Shown one piece after another: positions 9,781 through 18,164 of a stretch of DNA of 44,934 nt; positions within the stretch are counted from its first letter, which is position 1; each line of letters starts with the position of its first letter. The DNA is from Cytophagales bacterium. GTDB taxonomy: Bacteria; Bacteroidota; Bacteroidia; Cytophagales; Thermoflexibacteraceae. The stretch is taken from the NCBI GenBank assembly GCA_013298985.1, contig JAAFJS010000017.1:1-44934 (forward strand), given 5' to 3'. Under the pieces are notes generated by a model that searched no databases, was not told the origin of the DNA, and saw only the letters and a program-made list of their open reading frames with translations. The translations under genes were made by a program, and so were the position numbers.

Positions 9781-9966
9781 GGCAAGCACACGCTTCAAAT
9801 CCAAACTAAGGGCTTTTTATAAAAACTTCTTTGTTTATAATTTTCTGATAATCAGTAAAATAGAGGTTTAATAGAAATTTTAACAAAAATTTTACCTTCT
9901 TTTGTTTTTTTTTAAAAGAATAAAAGCCCTAATTTTACTGCCGTAATAAACTAAATTAATAGGAAA

Positions 9967-10329
9967 GTGGAAGAGAACAAAGACAGAGCAAAAGACGAAA
10001 TTTACTCAAAAAGAGTAAGAGCTGGTAAAAGAACGTACTTCTTCGACGTAAAGTCCACACGTTCTAATGATTATTATTTGACTATCACTGAAAGCAAAAA
10101 ACGCTTTAAAGAAGATGGTTTTGTTTATGAAAAGCATAAAATTTTTCTTTATAAGGAAGATTTTGCTAAGTTTCTGGAAGCACTCAATGAAACTATCGAA
10201 CACGTAAAAGAGGATTTGATGCCTGACTTTGATTTTTCCCAATTTGATAGAGTTGAGGAAGAAAATATAGAAGTAGGGGTAGAGGCTGAAGCTGAAGAAG
10301 AAGTCGGCGAGAGATTGCGCTGGGACTAA
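9967..10329 (+). CDS. DUF3276 / PUR-family nucleic-acid-binding protein
   Basis: A 120-residue cytoplasmic protein. Its core (EIYSKRVRAGKRTYFFDVKSTRSNDYYL... and ...ITESKKRFKEDGF, EKHKIFLYKEDFAKF) is the DUF3276 family found across Bacteroidota, related to the PUR fold that binds RNA and single-stranded DNA. The last 25 residues are very acidic (Glu-rich). The start is GTG at 9967; no in-frame ATG lies upstream, and AGGAA stands just before it. A strong terminator follows 21 bases after the stop, so the gene is a single unit. The exact target is unknown. Confidence 0.9.
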   Translation: MEENKDRAKDEIYSKRVRAGKRTYFFDVKSTRSNDYYLTITESKKRFKEDGFVYEKHKIFLYKEDFAKFLEALNETIEHVKEDLMPDFDFSQFDRVEEENIEVGVEAEAEEEVGERLRWD

Positions 10330-10350
10330 GCAAACTGCTAAGTACCCACG

Positions 10351-10390
10351 AAAAAACTGTTCTGGAAAATTGGTTCTGGAACAGTTTTTT
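10351..10390 (+). terminator. Rho-independent terminator after the DUF3276 gene
   Basis: A perfect 12-bp stem (AAAAAACTGTTC at 10351-10362, GAACAGTTTTTT at 10379-10390) with a 16-base spacer and a T run. Because of the A/T-symmetric ends it could also work on the other strand. Confidence 0.8.
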
Positions 10391-10435
10391 GTTTTACATC
10401 TCATATTTATTTAATGGAGAATATTCTTTTATTAC

Positions 10436-13400
10436 ATGACTTTCAGGAAATTACAGGGGGGGTTCTTCTTTTTTTTATTATTTGTACTTAGTGGCAGCGC
10501 AAAAGCTCAGGAAATTCGTTTTGAGAAATTAACTACCGAAAACGGACTTTCGCAGAGTTCTGTTTATGGTATTGCCCAAGACAAACATGGGTTTATCTGG
10601 ATTGGGACTACGGACGGACTCAACCGCTTTGACGGGCATAAGCTGGTCAAGTATTACCACGAAATAGGCAATGAAAAATCTCTCCCCAACAACTTTACCT
10701 CTGCGGTTTATGCTGACAAGCAAGACAATCTGTGGGTGGGAACGCTGAAAGGATTGGCTCTTTTTGACTACAAAACTGAAACTTTTAAGTGCTTTCTTAA
10801 AGATGAGCTGGGCGGGGATTTGGGAAGAGTTGCCTGCATCTTCGAGGACAAGCAAGGTAATTTGTGGGTAGGGACTGCAGGAAATGGGCTAAAATTATTT
10901 GACAGAAAATCAGGTAGCTTTATACACAAATTTCCTATCCAAGAAAGCAAAGTTTTGCAAAACCAACTGGTGCGAAGTATTGCCCAAGACCAAGAGGGCA
11001 ATTTGTACATTGCTTTACAGTACACTGGTTTGGCGGTCATTGATGCTCCACTTGCCCGTCTTACGCTATTTGAACACCAAGCGAATAATCCTACTTCCCT
11101 CAGTTCCAATGAGGTATCGAGCATTTGTATCACCAAAAACCAAAAAATATGGGTGGGAACTTATGGAGGTGGACTCAATCTATTTGATGCTAAAAATCAA
11201 CATTTTACACATTATAAATACGATAGGGAAATTCCTAATACCTTAGCAAGTGATTTTGTAAATGCGGTGATAGAAAGCTCTACAGGAGAGCTATGGATAG
11301 CAACGGAGAAGGGCGGACTCAATTTATTACAACCTACTGAAAACGGAGATGATTATTTTATTAGTTTTCAAAAAAAAGATACAAATCACAAAAGCATCAC
11401 TATCAATGAGTTATATACACTTTTTGAAGACAAATCAGGCGTTTTGTGGGTGGGAACGATTAATGGTGGTGTCAATTATTTTGACCTTTGGAAACGCAAT
11501 CAGTTTTTGCATTACTGGCATGATAGCAGTAATCCCAATAGCCTGAGCCACAACTCGATACGGCGGATTTTTGAAGACCGCGACGAAAATTTATGGGTTT
11601 GTACCTCCCAAGAAGGCGTAAACCTTGCTACGCCTCGCGAACGGGCGCAAGGGGTATTCCGAAAACCTCGATTCGAATATGATGGCATTAGTAATATCGA
11701 AGACTACAAAAATTCACCCTACCGATTTGCGATTGATATTTGCCAAGATAAAAAAGGGACAGTGTGGGTTGCCACTTTTGGAGGGCTTTTTGAGTATGTC
11801 CAAGACCAATTCGAAAACCGTTTGTTATTTAACCCAAAAGATTCTACAGCCCCACATCTGCCCTCTAAGCAGGTTAGAAGTATATTTTGTGATAGCAAAA
11901 ATAACCTTTGGATTGGCATGATAGCGGGATTGAGTGTGTGGGACAGCGATAGAAAAAAATTGACTACGCTTTTCCCTACCCAAGACACCACACAGGCTAA
12001 TACACTGGGAATCACCACAATAACTTGTTTTGCTGAAGACAAGCAGGGCAATATTTGGTTTGGTATGCAGGGCGGAGGGCTTCGGGTGTATGACCCACAA
12101 AGCCAGCAAGTAAAGTCATATAGAGCCAAGGAGGGAGATGCGCGTAGCCTGCCCAACGAGAGAATTACCTCCATTTACATAGACACAGAGGAAACGGTTT
12201 GGGTAGGGACAAGTGGCGGACTGGCGCGTTTTGATACACAGACCAATGATTTTACAAATTTTGGAAAAAAAGATGGCTTTCCTAACGAGGTGATTTATGG
12301 CATTTTAGAGGACAGTAGCCAGCATCTGTGGTTGAGCAACAACAAGGGAATTATGCAGTTTGACAAGCGCACCAAGCAAGTGCAGACTTTTGACATCAGT
12401 GATGGCTTACAAAACAACGAGTTCAATCTCAATGCTTTCCATAAAAACCGTAAAGGAGAAATGTTTTTTGGAGGCATCAATGGTTTCAATGCGTTTTTTC
12501 CTGAAAAAATGAGCAGAAGAAAATTTAAGCCTTCGGTTGTCGTTACTGATTTTCAGTTGGCGGGCAAGTCGGTCAATCACTATGGCGAAGACCAAATCTT
12601 AAAACAGACCATTTTTGAAACCAAAGAAATTATACTTTCGTACCAGCAGTCCATTTTTAGTTTTGAGTTTACCGCCTTAGATTTTAGTAATCACAACAAA
12701 ATTAAGTACAAGTACAAAATGGAGGGATTTGATACGGAGTGGAATCAGACTGACGCATCGCGCCCGTATGCAACTTATACCAATCTCTCGCCCAAAACCT
12801 ATACACTGACGATTAAGGCAACCAATGGCGACGGTGTGTGGAACGAGGAAGGCATCACCAAAATAAAAATTACGATTACTCCACCTTTTTGGAAAACTTG
12901 GTGGTTTGTGGGCTTGGCAATACTCTCCTTGCTTTTGCTTGCGTTTACGCTTTATAAATCGCGCGTCAGTCAAATAAGAAAACAGCAAGGAGTGCTGGAA
13001 AAATTAGTGAAAGAACGAACCATCGAGCTGGAAAATGCAAATCAGCACTTGGCTGATAATGTGCGTATTATGAATTCCCAAAAAGTGATTTTAGAAAAAC
13101 AAACGGATAAACTCAAAAACGCAAATGGACAACTAATTGACTTGGGCAAATTCAAAGAAGGGCTAACTAATATGATTGTCCATGACCTCAAAAATCCATT
13201 AAACACGATTTTGGGCTTGTCAGAGCAGCAAGAGGTATTACAGGCGGCGCGTCAGATGCTCAACATGGTCATGAATATTTTGGACGTACAAAAATTTGAG
13301 GCTACTGAATTTAAACTTTCCATCTCGACCCAAAGGCTCATCAAACTCACCTACAATTCGCTAAACGAAGTCCGTCTGCTGATAGAAAGAAAGTCTTTGA

Positions 13401-14077
13401 ACATTGTCAATGAGATTCCCACCAATATCAATGTAAAAGTAGATGCAGAAATGATGGAACGCGTGATGGTCAATCTGCTGACCAACGCCATCAAATATAC
13501 ACCTAATAATGGGAAAATAAGGCTTTATATAAATCCTACTTTTGTTGCGACACCTCCCAATTCCGTTACGGTTGCTGTTTCTGATACAGGTGGTGGGATT
13601 GCAGAGGATAAGTTGGGTATTATTTTTGACAAATTTATTCAGTTAGAACCCATGAAATTAGGCTCAGTCCACTCCACAGGGCTGGGGCTTGCTTTCTGCA
13701 AAATGGCAGTTGAGGCACATCAGGGGCAGATTGGGGCGCAGTCAGCAGAGGGCAAAGGCGCAACTTTTTGGTTTTGTATTCCTTTGGGCGAAATACATGA
13801 AGGCACAGCTACGTCATTGACAGAAGAAGATACAAATAGCTTGACAACGGAAAAAGTAACTCTTTTACCCTCAGAAAAAGAGTTACTTAGCCCCTATTTA
13901 TCCCAACTTTTATTACTAACGGTTTATCAATACAGTGATGTAAAAGAAGTGTTGGACGAAATAGAAGATATACACACAGAGAATATTGCGATTTGGAAAA
14001 AACAAATGGAAAATGCACTACGCGCTTGTAATGAAGAAAAATATGGAGAATTGCTGAGTTTTGGGAATATTACGTGA
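10436..14077 (+). CDS. Propeller/Y_Y_Y sensor histidine kinase
   Basis: A 1213-residue membrane sensor kinase. The signal peptide ends SGSAKAQ (about residue 25). The periplasmic part carries 14 two-component propeller motifs by eye (IWIGTTDGLNRFD, LWVGTLKGLALFD, and so on), enough for two seven-bladed propellers. A Y_Y_Y domain (about 735-825) and one transmembrane helix (about 822-842) follow, then a coiled coil (to about 905). The kinase core has HDLKNPLN with the phospho-acceptor His916, the N box (NLLTNAIKYTPNN), the G1 motif (DTGGGIAED) and the G2 motif (GLGLAFCKM). No receiver or helix-turn-helix domain is fused, unlike many hybrid systems in this phylum. The DHp hairpin is short. The last 80 residues form a helical tail (VYQYSDVKEVLDEI ... 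WKKQMENALRACNEEKY) shared with the kinase at 14925. No response regulator is nearby. Confidence 0.93.
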   Translation: MTFRKLQGGFFFFLLFVLSGSAKAQEIRFEKLTTENGLSQSSVYGIAQDKHGFIWIGTTDGLNRFDGHKLVKYYHEIGNEKSLPNNFTSAVYADKQDNLWVGTLKGLALFDYKTETFKCFLKDELGGDLGRVACIFEDKQGNLWVGTAGNGLKLFDRKSGSFIHKFPIQESKVLQNQLVRSIAQDQEGNLYIALQYTGLAVIDAPLARLTLFEHQANNPTSLSSNEVSSICITKNQKIWVGTYGGGLNLFDAKNQHFTHYKYDREIPNTLASDFVNAVIESSTGELWIATEKGGLNLLQPTENGDDYFISFQKKDTNHKSITINELYTLFEDKSGVLWVGTINGGVNYFDLWKRNQFLHYWHDSSNPNSLSHNSIRRIFEDRDENLWVCTSQEGVNLATPRERAQGVFRKPRFEYDGISNIEDYKNSPYRFAIDICQDKKGTVWVATFGGLFEYVQDQFENRLLFNPKDSTAPHLPSKQVRSIFCDSKNNLWIGMIAGLSVWDSDRKKLTTLFPTQDTTQANTLGITTITCFAEDKQGNIWFGMQGGGLRVYDPQSQQVKSYRAKEGDARSLPNERITSIYIDTEETVWVGTSGGLARFDTQTNDFTNFGKKDGFPNEVIYGILEDSSQHLWLSNNKGIMQFDKRTKQVQTFDISDGLQNNEFNLNAFHKNRKGEMFFGGINGFNAFFPEKMSRRKFKPSVVVTDFQLAGKSVNHYGEDQILKQTIFETKEIILSYQQSIFSFEFTALDFSNHNKIKYKYKMEGFDTEWNQTDASRPYATYTNLSPKTYTLTIKATNGDGVWNEEGITKIKITITPPFWKTWWFVGLAILSLLLLAFTLYKSRVSQIRKQQGVLEKLVKERTIELENANQHLADNVRIMNSQKVILEKQTDKLKNANGQLIDLGKFKEGLTNMIVHDLKNPLNTILGLSEQQEVLQAARQMLNMVMNILDVQKFEATEFKLSISTQRLIKLTYNSLNEVRLLIERKSLNIVNEIPTNINVKVDAEMMERVMVNLLTNAIKYTPNNGKIRLYINPTFVATPPNSVTVAVSDTGGGIAEDKLGIIFDKFIQLEPMKLGSVHSTGLGLAFCKMAVEAHQGQIGAQSAEGKGATFWFCIPLGEIHEGTATSLTEEDTNSLTTEKVTLLPSEKELLSPYLSQLLLLTVYQYSDVKEVLDEIEDIHTENIAIWKKQMENALRACNEEKYGELLSFGNIT

Positions 14078-14147
14078 AAATACAATTTATAGTTAAGATA
14101 AACGAATTATTTATTTGATTGACTGAAGTTTTTGACTTGGCATTTTT

Positions 14148-14518
14148 TTAGTTAATTCCTTCTATTCTATCTTTGAAAACACTTACTAACTTGTTTTGTC
14201 CATTCATTACTTTTATTTCTTCCCAGATTTCAGTGATTAAATAAAAAAAATCTTTCATCTTCATATTTCCAAATCTAATGTGAATTACCTTGGGCGGAGG
14301 AGCATATAGCAATATTTTATCAGAAAAATCACTGTCTTTGGTAATAATCGTGAGGTTATTTTCTTTGGCATATTCCCAAATTTGTGCATCTTTCCATGTG
14401 TCATCTATATCTTTTTGATGTATAAAATCACTCTCTTTCCACAAAGAAAAATAGTAGGGTAAGTTAGCATCAAAAAATAGTAGGGTAAGTTAGCATCAAT
14501 TAGAAACTTAGGCGGCAT
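14148..14518 (-). pseudogene. DUF5615 PIN-like toxin, frameshifted by a tandem duplication
   Basis: From ATG 14518 the frame reads MPPKFLIDANLPYYF and is then lost after a perfect 26-bp duplication (14447-14498). Removing one copy restores a continuous 114-residue protein that goes on SLWKESDFIHQKDI ... TIITKDSDFSDK. That is the DUF5615 family, a PIN-like RNase toxin with acidic residues in LIDAN and TKDSDF. As written, translation from the ATG stops after about 37 residues. A downstream frame (TTG 14444 to 14148, about 98 residues) remains open but lacks the first acidic motif. The start overlaps the stop of the DUF433 gene by 11 bases, as expected of a two-gene toxin-antitoxin operon. The toxin is probably inactive in this sequence. 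Confidence 0.85.
14447..14498. repeat. Perfect 26-bp tandem duplication
   Basis: Bases 14447-14472 and 14473-14498 are identical. The unit contains ATAGTAGGGTAAGTTAGCAT. Because 26 is not a multiple of three, the copy shifts the DUF5615 frame. Confidence 0.95.
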
Positions 14519-14762
14519 ATTGAGCAGTATTTAATGTACGAATTGTGTAGTTTCTGCTCATAAGAACAACAGCAAATTGTAAACAAGCAGAAATATCTTC
14601 TTTTTCCAAAGAAGGATATTGGTAGAGGATTTCTTCTGGTGTATCTCCTGCACTCAGAAACTCCAAAATAGTTTGTACTGTAATTCTCTTGCCTCTGATA
14701 ATAGGCTTCCCGTTACAAATTTGAGGGTCTATGCTAACACGATGAAGTAATGATTCAGGCAT
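14508..14762 (-). CDS. DUF433 antitoxin-like protein
   Basis: An 84-residue protein with the DUF433 pattern: SIDPQICNGKPIIRGKRI, then VQTILEFLSAGDTPEEILYQYPSL and a final helix (KEDISACLQFAVVLM). The family has a small helical DNA-binding fold and is the antitoxin partner of DUF5615 PIN-like proteins. It would bind both the toxin and its own promoter. It overlaps the broken toxin gene by 11 bases. The antitoxin itself looks intact. Confidence 0.88.
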   Translation of the reverse strand: MPESLLHRVSIDPQICNGKPIIRGKRITVQTILEFLSAGDTPEEILYQYPSLEKEDISACLQFAVVLMSRNYTIRTLNTAQYAA

Positions 14763-14810
14763 TTTGATTATTTTTATTTACAAATTTAACCATTTTTTGG
14801 GTAAAAAAAT

Positions 14811-14888
14811 TCCATAGAGAAAAAACAAATGGAAAATACACTGCGCGCTTGTAATGAAGAAAAATATGGAGAATTGATGAATTTATAG
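14811..14888 (+). pseudogene. Remnant of a histidine kinase 3' end
   Basis: This stretch repeats, with a few base changes, the last coding part of the kinase at 10436-14077. It encodes KKQMENTLRACNEEKYGELM, then Asn-Leu and a stop at 14886-14888. The same tail also ends the kinase at 14925-17171. No start or upstream kinase sequence accompanies it. It is closer to the first kinase (KYGEL shared) than to the second (KYDTL). Confidence 0.85.
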
Positions 14889-14924
14889 AACGAAATATCG
14901 TTTATTTGTCCAATAAAACAATTT

Positions 14925-17171
14925 ATGAATAGGCGGATTCTTATTTTCTCTTTTTTATTGTTCCTGCCTTTCGCCCATGTTTTTTCTCAAGTCGTGGTGA
15001 TTCAGCAAGAAAAAGAATGGGTGAATGTAGGAAGGAATATGCTTATTTATGAAGATAATAGCCTGAATATTAGCATCAAGGAAATAGTTTCACCCACTAT
15101 TCAACAGCAATTTGCCCTCGCCCAGGCTGACGTGCCTGCACTTGCGACTACGACCGCCGCCGTCTGGATAAAATTGAGCATACAAAATCTTACTGATGAA
15201 AAATGTTTTCTCCAACTCACCAATCCCAGCATAGATAGCATAGAATTTTACGCTTTTGATGCACAAAACAAACTCCTCAAAGCAAAAAAATCTGGCAATA
15301 TTGACTATTCCGAACCAAGAGAACTCTATTCAACCTCTTTTGTTTTCGAACTCCCGCCCGCTACACGAGAGATTTATCTACGTGTCTTAGACGACGAAAC
15401 GCTTACCTTAGACCTCAAAGCGGGTGATTTGCAGGCACTTTACGAATATAATAACCAAAGAGTGTGGTGGAATGCCATCTATTTTGGTATCGTTTTCATC
15501 ATGCTGTTTTACAATTTTTCCCTTTTTCTCACCACCAAAGATGTTTCTTACCTGCACTATGTAGGTTTTAGTTTCGCTTTCGTACTTTCTTTTGCTCATA
15601 CACAGGGTTTCTCAAACTATTTTTTGGGCGATTGGGATTGGTTTTTACGCAAATATTCCTTCTTAGCTGGTTCTATTTCCGTTGGCTTAGGCAGCACCTT
15701 TGCATTTAACTTTATGCAAATGGGCAAATACTACCCTTGGACGCGCAAATTAGTTTATGTGGTAGTGAGTTGGAATATTCTGAATATCATCATTGGCTTT
15801 AGCGGCTACAGGCACATTGCTTTCCTTTCCATGCAGTCCAGCGCGTTACTGCCTATTTATATTTATTTAGTGCTTGCTTTCCTCATTTATCGAAAAGGCT
15901 ACAAGCCTGCGCTTTACTACCTGATAGCCTTTGTTGGGCTTGAAATAGGGCTTACGGCGCATATTTTGTTTGGCAAAGGCATTATTCCTTATTTTTCACC
16001 TCTCGTAGATTATTTTCTGCATATTGGCTCGGCGTGGGAACTGGTCGTGCTTTCCTTTGCTTTGGCATACAAAATCAATGTATTAAAGGTTGAAAAAGAG
16101 CAAGCACAGGTAGAAAATTTGAGGTTGATTCAGGTACAAAATATTGATTTGGAGGATAAAGTAAACGAACGCACTGCCAAGCTAAACAATGCCATCGAGG
16201 AATTGAGAGTTGCCAATGAGCAAATGCAAGCATTAGGCGATTTCAAAGAAGGAATGACCAGTATGATTGTCCATGACTTAAAAAATCCCTTGAATACGAT
16301 TTTGGGGTTGGGCGAAAAAACGGAAGTCGTGCAAGCGGGTAAGCAAATGCTCAATATGGTGATGAATATGCTGGACGTACAAAAGTTTGAAAAAGCAGAA
16401 TTCCAACTCAATTTGGCAGATATTCATTTGCATAGCTTTGTTAATCAGGCGATTGCCGAAGTTGATTTATTGATTCAGCGTAAGTCTTTGAGTGTAAAAA
16501 ATAACATCCCACTTTGCTTGTACGTAAGAGCAGATGCAGAAATCCTGAATCGAGTATTCATTAACCTGCTCACCAATGCCATCAAATACACGCCCAACAA
16601 TGGCAAAATTACACTTTCAAGCACCTTACCCGTTGCACTTCCTGCTGATTTTGTGGGAGTTGCCGTTGAGGATACAGGGACAGGTATCCCACAAGAAAAG
16701 TTAAATTATATTTTTGACAAATTTAGCCAAGTGGAGTCGCGTAAATCAGGGCTTATCGCAGCAACAGGCTTGGGGCTTCACTTTTGCAAAATAGCAGTGG
16801 AGGCACATTGCGGACAAATTGGCGTGGTTTCAGATTTGCAAAAAGGCACAACGCTTTGGTTTAGCCTACCCAAAGCTGAAATAATAGGAAACCTTGAAAA
16901 TCACACACTTATAGTTGAAAATCATCACCAATTTGCCTTGACAGAGGCAGACATAGCCCAATTAAATCCTTATTTGGTACAGTTCAGGTTATTCACCGTT
17001 TTCGAGTACAGTGATGTCAAAAACATATTGGACAGCATAGAGATAGCTGAAAATGAGAATATTAGCCTCTGGAAAAAGCAAATGGAAAATGCACTGCGCG
17101 CCTGTAATGAAGAAAAATATGATACTTTGGTAGGTTTGGGGGTGGGTTTGGATATAAAAAAATCACTGTAA
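14925..17171 (+). CDS. 7TMR-DISM sensor histidine kinase
   Basis: A 748-residue membrane kinase. It has a signal peptide (ending HVFSQ), an extracytoplasmic 7TMR-DISMED2-type beta domain (about 25-175, with AVWIKLSIQNLTDEKCFLQL), and seven predicted membrane helices (about 180-385). A coiled coil (about 385-440) leads to the kinase core: HDLKNPLN with His450, the N box (NLLTNAIKYTPNN), G1 (EDTGTGIPQ) and G2 (GLGLHFCKI). The DISMED2 domain is thought to bind carbohydrate-like ligands. The kinase core and the C-terminal helical tail closely match the gene at 10436, so the pair arose by domain swapping or duplication of the catalytic half. The last codons overlap the terminator stem. No response regulator is adjacent. 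Confidence 0.92.
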   Translation: MNRRILIFSFLLFLPFAHVFSQVVVIQQEKEWVNVGRNMLIYEDNSLNISIKEIVSPTIQQQFALAQADVPALATTTAAVWIKLSIQNLTDEKCFLQLTNPSIDSIEFYAFDAQNKLLKAKKSGNIDYSEPRELYSTSFVFELPPATREIYLRVLDDETLTLDLKAGDLQALYEYNNQRVWWNAIYFGIVFIMLFYNFSLFLTTKDVSYLHYVGFSFAFVLSFAHTQGFSNYFLGDWDWFLRKYSFLAGSISVGLGSTFAFNFMQMGKYYPWTRKLVYVVVSWNILNIIIGFSGYRHIAFLSMQSSALLPIYIYLVLAFLIYRKGYKPALYYLIAFVGLEIGLTAHILFGKGIIPYFSPLVDYFLHIGSAWELVVLSFALAYKINVLKVEKEQAQVENLRLIQVQNIDLEDKVNERTAKLNNAIEELRVANEQMQALGDFKEGMTSMIVHDLKNPLNTILGLGEKTEVVQAGKQMLNMVMNMLDVQKFEKAEFQLNLADIHLHSFVNQAIAEVDLLIQRKSLSVKNNIPLCLYVRADAEILNRVFINLLTNAIKYTPNNGKITLSSTLPVALPADFVGVAVEDTGTGIPQEKLNYIFDKFSQVESRKSGLIAATGLGLHFCKIAVEAHCGQIGVVSDLQKGTTLWFSLPKAEIIGNLENHTLIVENHHQFALTEADIAQLNPYLVQFRLFTVFEYSDVKNILDSIEIAENENISLWKKQMENALRACNEEKYDTLVGLGVGLDIKKSL

Positions 17172-17208
17172 CTGTCAGAAAATAGTTCCTGACAGTTACA
17201 GTGATTTT
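17159..17208. terminator. Bidirectional terminator between convergent genes
   Basis: A perfect 20-bp stem (17159-17178 and 17189-17208) with a 10-base loop, flanked by A and T runs on both sides. It contains the stop codon of the upstream kinase (17169-17171) and faces the 3' end of the DUF1573 gene. Confidence 0.9.
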
Positions 17209-17223
17209 AAAATCAAATATAGT

Positions 17224-17736
17224 TTATTGCTTCAAGAACGGTCCATCAATTTTGGGTTTAGCTGCTACAACAGCCGTAAGCACCAGCATAGACTGCCCAC
17301 CTTCTACATTTGCCATGACCGTAGCCGTTTTGTGCTGAGGTCCTGACTTGTTGGAGCTATCAAACTGCAATTCTATCGTGCCTTCGCCATTTGGAGGAAC
17401 GGGCGTTTTGGTATAGCTTGGCGTGGTACAGCCGCACTGAACTTGCACATTGCTGATGACCAAGGGTGCGTCGCCTACATTTTTGAACTTGTAAATATGC
17501 TTTACAATATCGCCTTCTTTGAGGTTGCCAAAGTCATGCTGCATTTCTACAAACTCAAATTTAGCCATTGCCGCCGTAGGTGTGGGCGTTGTTTGGCTTT
17601 CATTGCTCGTTGGGACTGCCGCCGTAGATGTAGCCGCATTGGTGCTTTCTTCTGATACAGCCGCCTTCTTTGGGTCGCAGGACGATAACATCACTGCCAC
17701 CACTAAAACAGATATTGACAAAAAATTTTTCATCAT
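17224..17736 (-). CDS. DUF1573 lipoprotein
   Basis: A 170-residue predicted lipoprotein. The lipobox MLSSC is at about residue 20, followed by a Ser/Thr/Ala-rich linker to about 60. The DUF1573 Ig-like beta domain follows: FVEMQHDFGNLKEGDIVKH, FKNVGDAPLVI, VQCGCTTPSY and FDSSNKSGPQHK. It probably sits in the outer membrane or periplasm; its function is unknown. It starts 8 bases after the YtxH stop, so the two are one unit, and nusB is upstream on the same strand. This order is commonly kept in Cytophagales-type genomes. Confidence 0.92.
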   Translation of the reverse strand: MMKNFLSISVLVVAVMLSSCDPKKAAVSEESTNAATSTAAVPTSNESQTTPTPTAAMAKFEFVEMQHDFGNLKEGDIVKHIYKFKNVGDAPLVISNVQVQCGCTTPSYTKTPVPPNGEGTIELQFDSSNKSGPQHKTATVMANVEGGQSMLVLTAVVAAKPKIDGPFLKQ

Positions 17737-17744
17737 GTTATTCG

Positions 17745-18047
17745 TTAATTTACTCTTGATTTAATTTTGAGGCTCAAATCGTCAATTTCGGTCATCAATT
17801 TTTCTGCTTTTTCTATCATCTCCTCCTTGCGTTTTTTCTCCTCCACCTTGGCAGTGCTGACCATTTTTTCCCTTGTTTCTATTAATTGCTCCATCACTCC
17901 CGCCAAAATATTGCGGTATTTGTCCAATCGATAGCTCAGGCGACGGCGAAGTTGCGTTCCTTTTTCTGGCGCGTACAAAATGCCAAAAGAAATGCCTGTT
18001 AGCGCGCCCACTAAAAAACCTACTAAAATGCTTTCTCCTTTTTTCAT
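17745..18047 (-). CDS. YtxH-like small membrane protein
   Basis: A 100-residue protein. Its N-terminal glycine-rich membrane segment (ILVGFLVGALTGISFGILYAPEKGTQLRRRL) is the YtxH signature with APEKG. A coiled coil rich in Lys and Glu follows (KVEEKKRKEEMIEKAEK). YtxH proteins are linked to general stress in Bacillus, but the role here is unknown. It lies between nusB (117 bases upstream) and DUF1573 (8 bases downstream). Confidence 0.85.
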   Translation of the reverse strand: MKKGESILVGFLVGALTGISFGILYAPEKGTQLRRRLSYRLDKYRNILAGVMEQLIETREKMVSTAKVEEKKRKEEMIEKAEKLMTEIDDLSLKIKSRVN

Positions 18048-18164
18048 ATTGATTTATACTAAAGTTTTTGATTTATCTGCTTCATTCTAAGCCTATTCCT
18101 ACAGAAAAGTAGCCCTTACTAAGCATCACAAATGCAGTACATTATTTTTAGTTTGAAAGTTCCC

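Noticed and set aside
10436-14077. A SusC/SusD-linked hybrid two-component regulator
   Set aside because: No receiver or AraC-type domain is fused and no polysaccharide locus is adjacent; it is a plain sensor kinase.
14148-14444. A complete 98-residue toxin gene starting at TTG 14444
   Set aside because: The frame lacks the first acidic motif of the family; the intact N-terminus is encoded in another frame upstream, separated by the 26-bp duplication. It is the 3' part of a frameshifted gene.
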